From NCBI GenBank assembly GCA_944391955.1, contig CALXVG010000004.1, positions 25,026 to 89,025 of the forward strand: 64,000 nt of DNA, read 5' to 3'. Shown in pieces: positions 56,119-64,000 of the stretch (the stretch's first letter is position 1; every line of letters begins with the position of its first letter). The DNA comes from an uncultured Clostridia bacterium (GTDB lineage Bacteria; Bacillota; Clostridia; TANB77; CAG-508). The notes under the pieces were generated by a model that saw nothing but the letters and a program-made list of their open reading frames with translations, searched no databases and was not told the origin of the DNA. A program made the translations under genes and the position numbers.

Positions 56119-56166
56119 ATACTTAAATATCTACTGTTTCATCTTTTTCAAAATATTTTGTGCCTA
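56119..56166 (-). repeat. duplicated 3' end of rarA
   Basis: 48 bases equal to the end of rarA 857 bases to the right with three mismatches seen. It encodes LGTKYFEKDETVD and a stop. The membrane-protein gene lies between the two copies. Confidence 0.85.
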
Positions 56167-56169
56167 AAT

Positions 56170-56844
56170 CTAAGTTGCTTGAGAATCTTCAATTTTTGTA
56201 AAAGTAGAAAAGTCTGGGAATAAACGTTCAAAACTTACATCCGTATCAGTTATTGTATTTATTTCAACATGATAAAAAATAGTTTTTTCGGGCTCTCCAT
56301 TTATTCCATCTTCTTTTACTGTAGCTTTAATCTTACAATAGTTTTCTTTGTCAAGCCAGAATTCATATTCATGACCAGGTTCTACCTCATTTATATCTTT
56401 GCGGATATAATAACATTTTTCTCCGTCTATCTTTTCAGTTTTTACCTTCCAAGTAAATGCTGCTACTATTTTATCCTTGAATGACATTTCTTCATATATA
56501 TCTGTAATTAATGGATTATCATAAGTATATGGCACCCCACTATCTTGTCTATATGTTTTGTTTTTAGTATCTACCGTATATGCTATATGGTTTGCATTTG
56601 TATCCATATAATAAATAGTGTTATCATCTTTTACATTTTTTGCATATACTACAACTTGTCCATTTGTAAAAAATGCAGTGCCTGTATCTTGATATGTTGA
56701 GTTAATTCTATAGTTTGTAAGTTCATTATTTTTTGCTACATTTTTCATTATTTTATCAATTAAGTAAACTTTTCTCGTAAACATTATTATTAAAACTATA
56801 ATGATTAAAGTAATTATCAGTCCTATTATTTTTTTCTTACTCAT
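56170..56844 (-). CDS. membrane-anchored hypothetical protein
   Basis: 224 residues: a short basic start, one helix (about 6-23), then an extracytoplasmic beta-rich domain with repeated threonine/tyrosine strands (YRINSTYQDTGTAFFTNGQ, EYEFWLDKENYCKI). The ATG behind AAGGGGGG was chosen; the longer frame upstream lacks a ribosome site. It resembles outer-surface lipoprotein-carrier-like folds only loosely. Two copies of the rarA 3' end flank it, suggesting it was inserted. Confidence 0.65.
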   Translation of the reverse strand: MSKKKIIGLIITLIIIVLIIMFTRKVYLIDKIMKNVAKNNELTNYRINSTYQDTGTAFFTNGQVVVYAKNVKDDNTIYYMDTNANHIAYTVDTKNKTYRQDSGVPYTYDNPLITDIYEEMSFKDKIVAAFTWKVKTEKIDGEKCYYIRKDINEVEPGHEYEFWLDKENYCKIKATVKEDGINGEPEKTIFYHVEINTITDTDVSFERLFPDFSTFTKIEDSQAT

Positions 56845-56975
56845 AATATCCCCCCTTTTTTCCATTTTAAATATAGTATATGAAACAAGTTTTGTCAAAC
56901 TCATATTATTTGCGTTAGTGTCCATTTTTCATTCAAATCCTTTATAGATTTCAGCTTTGTTTTTCAAAGTGATTA

Positions 56976-57023
56976 ATACTTAAAGATCTACTGTTTCATC
57001 TTTTTCAAAATATTTTGTACCTA
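56976..57023 (-). repeat. original rarA 3' end, right copy of the direct repeat
   Basis: Matches the left copy (ATACTTAAAGATCTACTGTT against ATACTTAAATATCTACTGTT), inside the coding end of rarA. Confidence 0.85.
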
Positions 57024-58224
57024 ACATCTTATCTGGTAAATATTGCTGTTCAACAACATGTCCTGGATAATCATGTGGATATTTATATCCTATGCCATAT
57101 CCAAATTGTTCCATTCCTTTTGCTGGTGCATTTCTTATATGCATTGGGATTTCTCCTGTATCTTTCGTTGATACATCATTTAATGCTTTATCAATTGCTA
57201 GATATGCACAATTTGATTTTTTTGATAATGCATTATAAATTGCCGCTTCTGCTAATATAATTCTTGCCTCTGGCATGCCTACTGCTGCAACTGATTGCAT
57301 TGCTGAAGTTGCCATTACTAATGCATTTGGATTTGCTAATCCCACATCTTCTGCTGCTGATATTACTATTCTCCTTGCTAGAAAAACGGGGTCTTCTCCA
57401 CCATCTAAAGCCCTTGCTAGATAAAATACTGTTGCATCTGGGTCGCTACCTCTCATTGATTTTATAAATGCACTAATATTATCATAATGACTATCTCCTG
57501 ATTTATCAAACATTGCTTTCTTTTTTCCCATACATTCAGCCGCAATTTCTTTAGTTATATTTATCATTCCTTCATTATCAACTGTGGTTGTGAGTACTGC
57601 TAATTCCAATGTGTTTAATGCTGTTCTCACATCTCCTCCTGATAATTTTGATATTGCTTCTAAGGTTTCGTCTTCTATGTTTATATTATAATTTCCTAAT
57701 CCCTCTTTATTTGTTAATGCATTTTTTAAAATTTTGAAAATATCTTTGTATGTAAGTGGTTTTAACTTTATTACCATAGACCTTGATATTAGTGCTTTGT
57801 TAACTGTAAAGTATGGGTTCTCGGTAGTTGCTCCGATTAATATAATAGTTCCATTTTCTACAAATGGTAATAATGCATCTTGTTGAAGTTTATTAAATCT
57901 GTGAATTTCATCTATAAATAATATGCATTTTCCTGTTGGATTTAAGAAGGCATTTTTTGATTCTTCAACTGCATTTTTTATGTCTGCAACACCTGCAGTT
58001 ACTGCATTTAGCTGAATAAATTTATATTTTGTTGTATTACTTATAACTTTTGCAATAGATGTTTTACCACATCCAGTTGGTCCCCATAAGATTAAACTAG
58101 ATAACCTATCTGCTTTGATAGTTCTATATAAGATTTTATCTTTTCCTAATATTTCTTCTTGCCCTATAAAATCTTCTAGTGTTTTTGGTCGTACTCTATG
58201 TGCCAATGGTTGATTTAGTTCCAT
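56980..58224 (-). CDS. rarA: replication-associated recombination ATPase RarA (MgsA)
   Basis: AAA+ ATPase acting at stalled replication forks, 414 residues. The start MELNQPLAHRVRPKTLEDFIGQEE, Walker A GPTGCGKTSIAK (about 49-60), Walker B LFIDEIHRF and the sensor GATTENPYFTVNKALISR are clear. It follows ruvA by 14 bases. Confidence 0.94.
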   Translation of the reverse strand: MELNQPLAHRVRPKTLEDFIGQEEILGKDKILYRTIKADRLSSLILWGPTGCGKTSIAKVISNTTKYKFIQLNAVTAGVADIKNAVEESKNAFLNPTGKCILFIDEIHRFNKLQQDALLPFVENGTIILIGATTENPYFTVNKALISRSMVIKLKPLTYKDIFKILKNALTNKEGLGNYNINIEDETLEAISKLSGGDVRTALNTLELAVLTTTVDNEGMINITKEIAAECMGKKKAMFDKSGDSHYDNISAFIKSMRGSDPDATVFYLARALDGGEDPVFLARRIVISAAEDVGLANPNALVMATSAMQSVAAVGMPEARIILAEAAIYNALSKKSNCAYLAIDKALNDVSTKDTGEIPMHIRNAPAKGMEQFGYGIGYKYPHDYPGHVVEQQYLPDKMLGTKYFEKDETVDL

Positions 58225-58238
58225 TATTATTCCTTCCT

Positions 58239-58829
58239 TTATAATAATTTCAAGGCTCTTTTTATAATTTCTTCAACTGGTAAATTATTTACATCAATTT
58301 TAGCCAATGCTTTTTCTATTTCTTTAGTTGTATATCCTAATACTTGTAAAGCACTTACAGCTTCATTATCTTTATTGTCTTCTTTGATAGCTACTTTTAT
58401 TTTTTCATTTTTCTCTATTGCTGTTTCTGTTTTTAATTTATCTTTTAGTTCCAAAATCATCCTTGCTGCTGTTTTTTTACCTATTCCAGGAATTTTTACA
58501 AGTTTAGAATCATCATTTGTAATAACTGCTAATGCAAAACTAGAAGGTGTTATTTCTGAAAGTATTCCTAATGCTGATTTTGCTCCGACTCCACTAACTG
58601 ATAATAAAAGTTCAAACATTCTAAGTTCTTCATTACTTAAAAAACCATATAGGCTAATATTATCTTCTCTTACATAATAATATGTATATACTTTTTGTTG
58701 TTCTCCTATTTCTTTTAGCCCTTCTATTCCCTTTGCTGACATAAATATTTTATAACCTACTCCACCAGCATCTATTACTACATAATTATTAGATTTATCT
58801 GCTATTTTTCCGTTTATATACGCAAACAT
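58239..58829 (-). CDS. ruvA: Holliday junction branch migration protein RuvA
   Basis: 196 residues, three-domain tetramer that binds Holliday junctions. The N-terminal OB fold starts MFAYINGKIADKSNNYVVIDAGG; helix-hairpin-helix motifs are SVSGVGAKSALGIL and IPGIGKKTAARMILELKDKL; the C-terminal domain III is ALQVLGYTTKEIEKAL. The usual partner ruvB does not follow; rarA does. Confidence 0.93.
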   Translation of the reverse strand: MFAYINGKIADKSNNYVVIDAGGVGYKIFMSAKGIEGLKEIGEQQKVYTYYYVREDNISLYGFLSNEELRMFELLLSVSGVGAKSALGILSEITPSSFALAVITNDDSKLVKIPGIGKKTAARMILELKDKLKTETAIEKNEKIKVAIKEDNKDNEAVSALQVLGYTTKEIEKALAKIDVNNLPVEEIIKRALKLL

Positions 58830-58869
58830 GTTTTGCTCCTTTTTCTAAAAGAAATTTATAGTTAACTTA

Positions 58870-58948
58870 GCACCACGTGGAGGTTGCATTTTTCATTTTG
58901 GGACAACTGTACAAAAATGAAAACATCCAACCTCCAGCAAGATGGTGC
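58870..58948. repeat. 79-bp imperfect palindrome
   Basis: GCACCA, GGAGGTTG and TTTTTCATTTT occur in order and again in reverse complement (AAAAATGAAAA, CCAACCTCC, TGGTGC), around a short centre. It lies between ruvA and glmS with no T-tract, so it looks like a MITE or folding element rather than a simple terminator. Confidence 0.6.
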
Positions 58949-58969
58949 GGATTTTATATTAGTATTTGA

Positions 58970-60808
58970 TTACTCAACAGTAACTGACTTAGCTAAATTT
59001 CTTGGCTTATCTACATCTAAACCTTTTTCTTTTGAAATATAGTATGCAAATAATTGTAATGGTACTATTGATAATAATGGTGATATTTCTGTACTTATTT
59101 CTGGTATTTTTATTACTAATTCAAATCCTTTATTTTCAAGATCTTGATTAGTTACTATTAGTACTTTTGCTCCTCTTGTTATTACTTCTTGTACATTACT
59201 AATTGATTTTTCTACTAATTTTGGGTCAGTCATAATTGATATTACTGTTACTCCTGTATCTATAAGTGCAATTGGTCCATGTTTCAATTCGCCTGATGCA
59301 TATCCTTCTGAATGTATATATGAAATTTCTTTTAATTTTAATGAACCTTCTAAACTTACTGCATAATCTATTCCTCTGCCTAGGAAGAACATATCTTTTT
59401 CTTTATGAACTTTTTTTGCAAACTTTTTGATTTGTGATGTATTTTTTAATACTTCTTCTACTTTACTTGGTGCTTCTAACAAATCTTCTTTTAATTTAGT
59501 AATCTTATCACTATCTGCTCTTTCTAATTTTTCTGAACAGTAGATTGCAAGTAAAGTAAGTAATGTTATTTGTGATGTATATGCTTTTGTTGAAGCTACT
59601 GCAATTTCTGGTCCTGCATGTGTATATATTGAATAGTCTGCTTCTCTTGTTATTGAACTTCCTATTACATTCGAAATTGCTAATGTTTTTGCTCCTTTAG
59701 ATTTTGCAAGTTTAAGTGCTGCTATTGTATCAGCTGTTTCACCTGATTGACTTATGTAAATTGCTAGTGTTTTTTCATCTATTAATGGATCTCTATATCT
59801 AAATTCTGATGCTATTTCTACTTCTACTGGAATTTTGCATAGTCTTTCAAATATGGTTTTTGATACTATCCCTGCATGCATTGCTGTTCCACAAGCTACT
59901 ATAAATATCTTGTTTAGGCTTTGTAAATATTCTTTTGAAAAATCTAATTCATCAAATATTACTTTTCCATTACTTAATCTTGTTCCAATTGTTTCTCTTA
60001 TAGCTATTGGTTGTTCATAGATTTCTTTTAACATAAAATGTTCATATCCGTCTTTTTCTGCACCTTTACTGTCCCATTCTATGCTTTTTGTTGGTTTGTC
60101 TATTTCTACTAAGTTTGTATCATAGAATTTTATTTTATCTCTAGATAATAATGCAAATTCATAATCATTTAAGAAATAGAAATCTTTTGTATATGATAAT
60201 ATTGCTGGAATGTCTGATGCAATATAGTTTTCTTTATATCCTTTTCCTATAACTAATGGACTATCTTTTCTTACCACAATCATATTTTCAGGACTTTCAC
60301 TAGATATTACTTCTATGGCAAAACTTCCAATTAAATCCATACATGCATTCTTAACTGCCTTTAAAACTTTATTATCATCTTTTGTTTTATCTTGTTTATA
60401 ATAATAATTAATTAAATTTGGTATTACTTCTGTATCTGTTTGAGAAACAAAATGATATCCTTTTTCTATTAATTCACTTCTTAATTCATTATAGTTTTCT
60501 ATTATGCCATTATGTACTACTGCAAACATATTATCATTGTCATAATGGGGATGAGCATTATCTTTTGAAGGTTTTCCATGTGTTGCCCATCTTGTATGTG
60601 CTATTCCTATTGTTCCTTCTAAATTGTCTATTCCTTCTAAATTATATAAATTATTTACTCTTCCTTTGTCTTTCATTATTTTTATACTATTTTTTTCTAT
60701 TGTTGCAATTCCTGCTGAATCATATCCTCTATATTCTAATCTTTGTAACCCTTGAATAAGTATCGAACTAGCTTTTTTATTTCCTATATATCCTACTATA
60801 CCACACAT
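58970..60808 (-). CDS. glmS: glutamine-fructose-6-phosphate aminotransferase
   Basis: Makes glucosamine-6-phosphate for peptidoglycan, 612 residues. The start must be the ATG of MCGIVGYIG because Cys 2 is the nucleophile after Met removal; the longer frame adds seven residues and overlaps GGAGG. The glutaminase domain spans about 1-220; two SIS domains follow (VACGTAMHAG, ISQSGETADTI, and C-terminal DKPRNLAKSVTVE). No glmS ribozyme was recognised upstream. Confidence 0.97.
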   Translation of the reverse strand: MCGIVGYIGNKKASSILIQGLQRLEYRGYDSAGIATIEKNSIKIMKDKGRVNNLYNLEGIDNLEGTIGIAHTRWATHGKPSKDNAHPHYDNDNMFAVVHNGIIENYNELRSELIEKGYHFVSQTDTEVIPNLINYYYKQDKTKDDNKVLKAVKNACMDLIGSFAIEVISSESPENMIVVRKDSPLVIGKGYKENYIASDIPAILSYTKDFYFLNDYEFALLSRDKIKFYDTNLVEIDKPTKSIEWDSKGAEKDGYEHFMLKEIYEQPIAIRETIGTRLSNGKVIFDELDFSKEYLQSLNKIFIVACGTAMHAGIVSKTIFERLCKIPVEVEIASEFRYRDPLIDEKTLAIYISQSGETADTIAALKLAKSKGAKTLAISNVIGSSITREADYSIYTHAGPEIAVASTKAYTSQITLLTLLAIYCSEKLERADSDKITKLKEDLLEAPSKVEEVLKNTSQIKKFAKKVHKEKDMFFLGRGIDYAVSLEGSLKLKEISYIHSEGYASGELKHGPIALIDTGVTVISIMTDPKLVEKSISNVQEVITRGAKVLIVTNQDLENKGFELVIKIPEISTEISPLLSIVPLQLFAYYISKEKGLDVDKPRNLAKSVTVE

Positions 60809-60880
60809 ATTGTTACCTCCTATTTTCAAATATTTTGTATTATATTATATTTTACGAAAATAATCAAGTTTTGTTACAAT

Positions 60881-60911
60881 TTAAAAATCTCCTTATTGAA
60901 GGGAGATTTTT
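60881..60911 (-). terminator. copA terminator
   Basis: Stem AAAAATCTCC/GGGAGATTTT with a short loop, immediately after the copA stop codon. T-rich on the minus strand. Confidence 0.75.
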
Positions 60912-63124
60912 TATTTATCTATTTTTATTTTCTTTAACCTTAATGTGTTTGCTATTACTGTTAAACTACTAAATACCATTGCTAAACTTGCCCACATTGG
61001 GTTAATTGTAATTCCTATTGGTGATAGTACTCCTATTGCAATTGGTATCATCAAAATATTATAGAAAAATGCCCAGAATAAGTTTTGTTTTATGTTTCTT
61101 ATTGTTTTTTCACTTATATTTATTAATTTATAAATTGATGATAATTCATTTTTAGTTAAAATTACATCTGATGAATCCATCGCAATATCTGTACCACTTT
61201 TTACACTTACTCCTATGTCTGAATTTGCTAGAGCAGGACTATCATTTATGCCGTCTCCACACATCATAACATGCTTGTTTTCCATTTTTAATTTTTTTAT
61301 CATTTCTGCTTTTTCTTTTGGAAGAACATTTGCTATCACTTCTGTTATTCCTAGTTCTTCAGCTATTTTTTTAGCTGTTTCGAGATTATCTCCTGTAAGC
61401 ATTATTGTTGTTATATTTTTTTCATTTAATTTTTGTATTACTTCTTTTGCATTTTCTCTTACAATATCATTTACTCCTATAAGTGCAATTATTGTATTTT
61501 CTCTTATAACATACACTATGCTATTTCCATTATTTGCAAGTTTCTTTTCGTCTACTGTATGATTATTTTCTATGCTATATTTTGATACTATTTTGCTGTT
61601 TCCTAATATTATTTTTTGATTTTTAATTTCTCCAACAATTCCCAATCCTGATATGTTTTCAAAATTCTCTACTTGAAGTGTTTCAATGTTGTTTTCTTTC
61701 ATATAATATGCAAAGGCTTTGCCTATCGGATGAGTAGATTTTATTTCTATACTTCCTGCTAGTTGTAGGATTTCTGTTTCAGTTAAGTTGCTGTAATTAT
61801 ATATTTCAGAAATTTTTAGTTTACCATAAGTTAATGTTCCTGTTTTATCAAAAACTATTGTATCTATTTTTGATGCCTTTTCTAATATTTCACTTTTTTT
61901 AACTAAAATTCCATTATTAGCACATAAGCCTTCACTTACAACAATTGCTAAAGGTGTTGCTAATCCTAAGCTACATGGACATGCTATTACAAGAATTGTA
62001 ACAAATGTTATAATTGCATCTGATATCCCAAAACCTAATAATAAATAGGCTATAAATGTTATAATTGCAATTATTATAACTACTGGTACGAAATATCCTG
62101 CTATTTTATCAGCTGTTTTTGCAATAGGTGCTTTTGTATTACTTGCTTCTATTACAAGCCTTACTATTTCAGATACTGTTGATTCTTTTCCTATTTTTTC
62201 TGCTTTGTATTTTATAAATCCATCATAATTTAAACTACCTGCAACAACTTTTTCTCCTATTGACTTAGATGTTGGTTTGCTTTCTCCTGTTATAAATGAT
62301 TCATCTAAATGTGCTTTCCCCTCAATTATTTCTCCGTCTACTGCAATTTTTTCTCCTGGCTTACATATTACTATATTCCCTTTTTTTATTTCATCTAGTG
62401 TTACTTTTTTCTCTTCTCCATTTATTTCTATTGTTGCCTCATTAGGAGTTATTTCTACTAGTTTTTGTATTGCTTCTTTTGTTTTATCTTTACTAATTCC
62501 ATCTAAATATCTACCTAGCTTAATAAAATATATTACAATTGCTGATGATTCAAAATATAAATTCATTGTATGCTCATGATTTCCTTGTAATATCATATAC
62601 ATGCCATATAAACTATATAAAAAACTACTCATTACACCTATTGCGACTAATGTATCCATATTTGGTATTTTATGAATTAGATTTTTATAACCATTTTTTA
62701 AAATATCAAAACCATATATTAAAAACATTATTGTTAATACTAATAATGTAATTGTATATACTACTGGATTTGTATGTGGATTTAATATCTCTGGTGTTGG
62801 TAAATTTGCCATATGTCCCATTGAAACATACATTAATACAATAGCCAATATAGTAAATATTATAAATTTTACTTTTTCCTTTTTTCCTTGTTTTTGTATT
62901 TTAAATTCTTTAAATATTCCTAGACTTGTAAATCCTGCTTGCTTTACATATTTTTCTAGTTTTTCTTGGTCTAATATTTTTTCATCATAGTCTATACTGG
63001 CATTTGCCATTACTAGATTTACTGAAGCATTTATTACTCCATTTTGTTTATTTAAATATTTTTCTAATCCATTTGAGCAAGCACTACATGTCATTCCATC
63101 TATTGATAAAATAATTTTCTTCAT
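60911..63124 (-). CDS. copA: copper-exporting P1B-type ATPase
   Basis: Exports Cu(I), 737 residues. The N-terminal HMA domain binds metal by GMTCSACSNG (CxxC), and eight membrane segments follow. The ion-binding motif is ACPCSLGLATP, phosphorylation DKTGTLT, actuator TGES, and GDGINDSPAL at the hinge. copZ precedes it by one base, forming copZ-copA. No CsoR regulator gene is in the window. Confidence 0.95.
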   Translation of the reverse strand: MKKIILSIDGMTCSACSNGLEKYLNKQNGVINASVNLVMANASIDYDEKILDQEKLEKYVKQAGFTSLGIFKEFKIQKQGKKEKVKFIIFTILAIVLMYVSMGHMANLPTPEILNPHTNPVVYTITLLVLTIMFLIYGFDILKNGYKNLIHKIPNMDTLVAIGVMSSFLYSLYGMYMILQGNHEHTMNLYFESSAIVIYFIKLGRYLDGISKDKTKEAIQKLVEITPNEATIEINGEEKKVTLDEIKKGNIVICKPGEKIAVDGEIIEGKAHLDESFITGESKPTSKSIGEKVVAGSLNYDGFIKYKAEKIGKESTVSEIVRLVIEASNTKAPIAKTADKIAGYFVPVVIIIAIITFIAYLLLGFGISDAIITFVTILVIACPCSLGLATPLAIVVSEGLCANNGILVKKSEILEKASKIDTIVFDKTGTLTYGKLKISEIYNYSNLTETEILQLAGSIEIKSTHPIGKAFAYYMKENNIETLQVENFENISGLGIVGEIKNQKIILGNSKIVSKYSIENNHTVDEKKLANNGNSIVYVIRENTIIALIGVNDIVRENAKEVIQKLNEKNITTIMLTGDNLETAKKIAEELGITEVIANVLPKEKAEMIKKLKMENKHVMMCGDGINDSPALANSDIGVSVKSGTDIAMDSSDVILTKNELSSIYKLINISEKTIRNIKQNLFWAFFYNILMIPIAIGVLSPIGITINPMWASLAMVFSSLTVIANTLRLKKIKIDK

Positions 63125-63125
63125 T

Positions 63126-63335
63126 TTAATTTTCCTCTACTTCAAATCCAAGGTCTTCGATTCTTTCCTTTATATCATTTTTGTCAATTTTCCCTTCTGA
63201 TTTAATTGTAACTATTCCGTCTTTGTGGCTTGCCACTACTTCTTTTACTCCTTCTATTGTACTTAAACTATTTATAACTCTTTTTTCGCATCCCTCACAT
63301 ACCATTCCATTAACATTTAATTTTATTTCTTCCAT
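63126..63335 (-). CDS. copZ: copper chaperone CopZ
   Basis: 69-residue heavy-metal-associated domain delivering Cu(I) to CopA. The metal site is GMVCEGCEKRV (CxxC, about 10-20). GGGG and GAAATA precede the ATG. It is coupled to copA. Confidence 0.93.
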   Translation of the reverse strand: MEEIKLNVNGMVCEGCEKRVINSLSTIEGVKEVVASHKDGIVTIKSEGKIDKNDIKERIEDLGFEVEEN

Positions 63336-63426
63336 AATTATCCCCTTTCTATTTTAATATGTGTTTTCTAATTGAACATACATATATTAACTATCATTAA
63401 GATTATATAATAATAATCAGATAAAT

Positions 63427-63816
63427 TCAATTCTTTGTTTTATCATCTATTTCACTACTTATCTCTTTTAATCTTTCTGTTGCCCATTTTCTAAAATTAG
63501 TAGCAATTTTAGATTTTATTCTGTGCCCTAAAGAAATAATCATATCTAGATTGTAATATTTAACTTTTCTTTCAACACTTCTATTTCCTTCTTGTTGAAC
63601 TGTCAAGAATTCCTTGACAGTTGAATCCTCCTCTAATTCTTCTTCATCAAAAATATTTTTTATATGTAAGCTAATATTTTGTTTAGTTGTATCATATAAT
63701 TCTGCCATTTGCTGTTGTGATAACCATACTGTTTCATTTTCGCCTTTAACATCTATTTTTGTCAATCCGTGATCTGTTTGATATATTATAATATCTCCAT
63801 TTACATTATCTACCAT
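63427..63816 (-). pseudogene. RhuM-family protein, C-terminally truncated
   Basis: 129 residues. WLSQQQMAELYDTTKQNISLHIKNIF (helix-turn-helix-like), VQQEGNRSVERKVKYYNLDMIISLGHRI and ATNFRKWATERLKE match the N-terminal domain of RhuM-type proteins, which are normally about 330 residues. The C-terminal Fic-like half is missing and the protein ends with DDKTKN. AAGAGG precedes the ATG. Close to an IS-like end, so truncation by an insertion is plausible. Confidence 0.7.
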
Positions 63817-63927
63817 AAAACCTCTTTTCAATTTTGCGAACATTTGTATTGTATTATATAACTATTTATTATTCAATAATTTCTACTAACTTTTTACAAT
63901 TTGTAAAAAAGAAGTGTCATACATTTT

Positions 63928-64000
63928 AAAATGGTACCTATAAAATAGACAGTATAAAAAGAGTGATTTTTATACGATGGCTATTTTATAGGGCCATTTT
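63928..64000. mobile_element. palindromic sequence at the right edge, probable IS terminus
   Basis: Arms AAAATGGTACCTATAAAATA and its near-complement ending CCATTTT, with an inner stem GTATAAAAA/TTTTTATAC. The wording is like the ends of IS3-type elements, but the element itself lies outside the window. The 3' arm touches the edge, so its extent is unknown. Confidence 0.45.

Noticed and set aside
60809..60910. glmS ribozyme upstream of glmS
   Set aside because: The gap is short and AT-rich, taken up by a terminator; no ribozyme core is seen.

Overview
This is a 64 kb piece of a very AT-rich (roughly 28% GC by eye) chromosome of a Gram-positive, Firmicutes-type bacterium, most likely an uncultured, gut-associated member of the Clostridia. 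The indications are the class III fructose-bisphosphatase, the minD-minE-rodA gene order, meso-diaminopimelate synthesis (dapF), FeoAB, a PFL-activase-type radical enzyme and a Clostridioides-like type I-B CRISPR system. Nearly every gene lies on the minus strand. The exceptions are one GC-rich foreign gene, two tRNAs and a likely small RNA.

Layout. 1-26.6 kb is housekeeping: a class A PBP (cut by the left edge), dprA, folD, an inserted foreign ORF, fbp, uvrB, feoBA, a gene scrap-heap, a uracil/xanthine permease, a tRNA dehydratase, metK, a PFL-activase-like enzyme, rimO, rng, pth, dusB, rodA, minE, minD, queA, a secreted metallopeptidase, gltX and a hexosamine-kinase-like gene. 26.7-34.4 kb is an accessory island of broken Rhs-type toxin tips and candidate immunity genes. 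It is bounded by two copies of the 3' end of acpP and strewn with short GGGGAC-type palindromic repeats. 34.4-41.0 kb carries acpP, an acyl-CoA/ACP synthetase with a TetR regulator and operator, purA, a LysR regulator and murE. tRNA-Met and tRNA-Tyr follow, then a CRISPR array of 63 repeats (41.75-45.86 kb) and its cas2-1-4-3-5-7-8-6 genes (46.0-54.2 kb). The array reads on the minus strand, downstream of cas2. 54.3-64 kb holds two possible small RNAs, dapF, a membrane protein flanked by a duplicated rarA 3' end, rarA, ruvA, glmS, copA, copZ, a RhuM fragment and what looks like an IS end.

Most striking observation. Three genes (dprA twice, rodA, a secreted metallopeptidase) are split by single-base shifts. 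At all four breaks the codon standing in frame is CGG, and skipping its C (so that GGN is read as Gly) restores the full-length protein exactly. Scanning by eye about 17,700 codons of the other native genes, I found no in-frame CGG, although about 65 CGG triplets occur out of frame in those genes. The only other in-frame CGG in a gene is in the GC-rich foreign ORF. This pattern fits a genome in which CGG has no decoding tRNA and directs +1 frameshifting, and it is hard to explain by random sequencing error.

Limits: all family names come from reading motifs, no searches were run, and counts are by eye.
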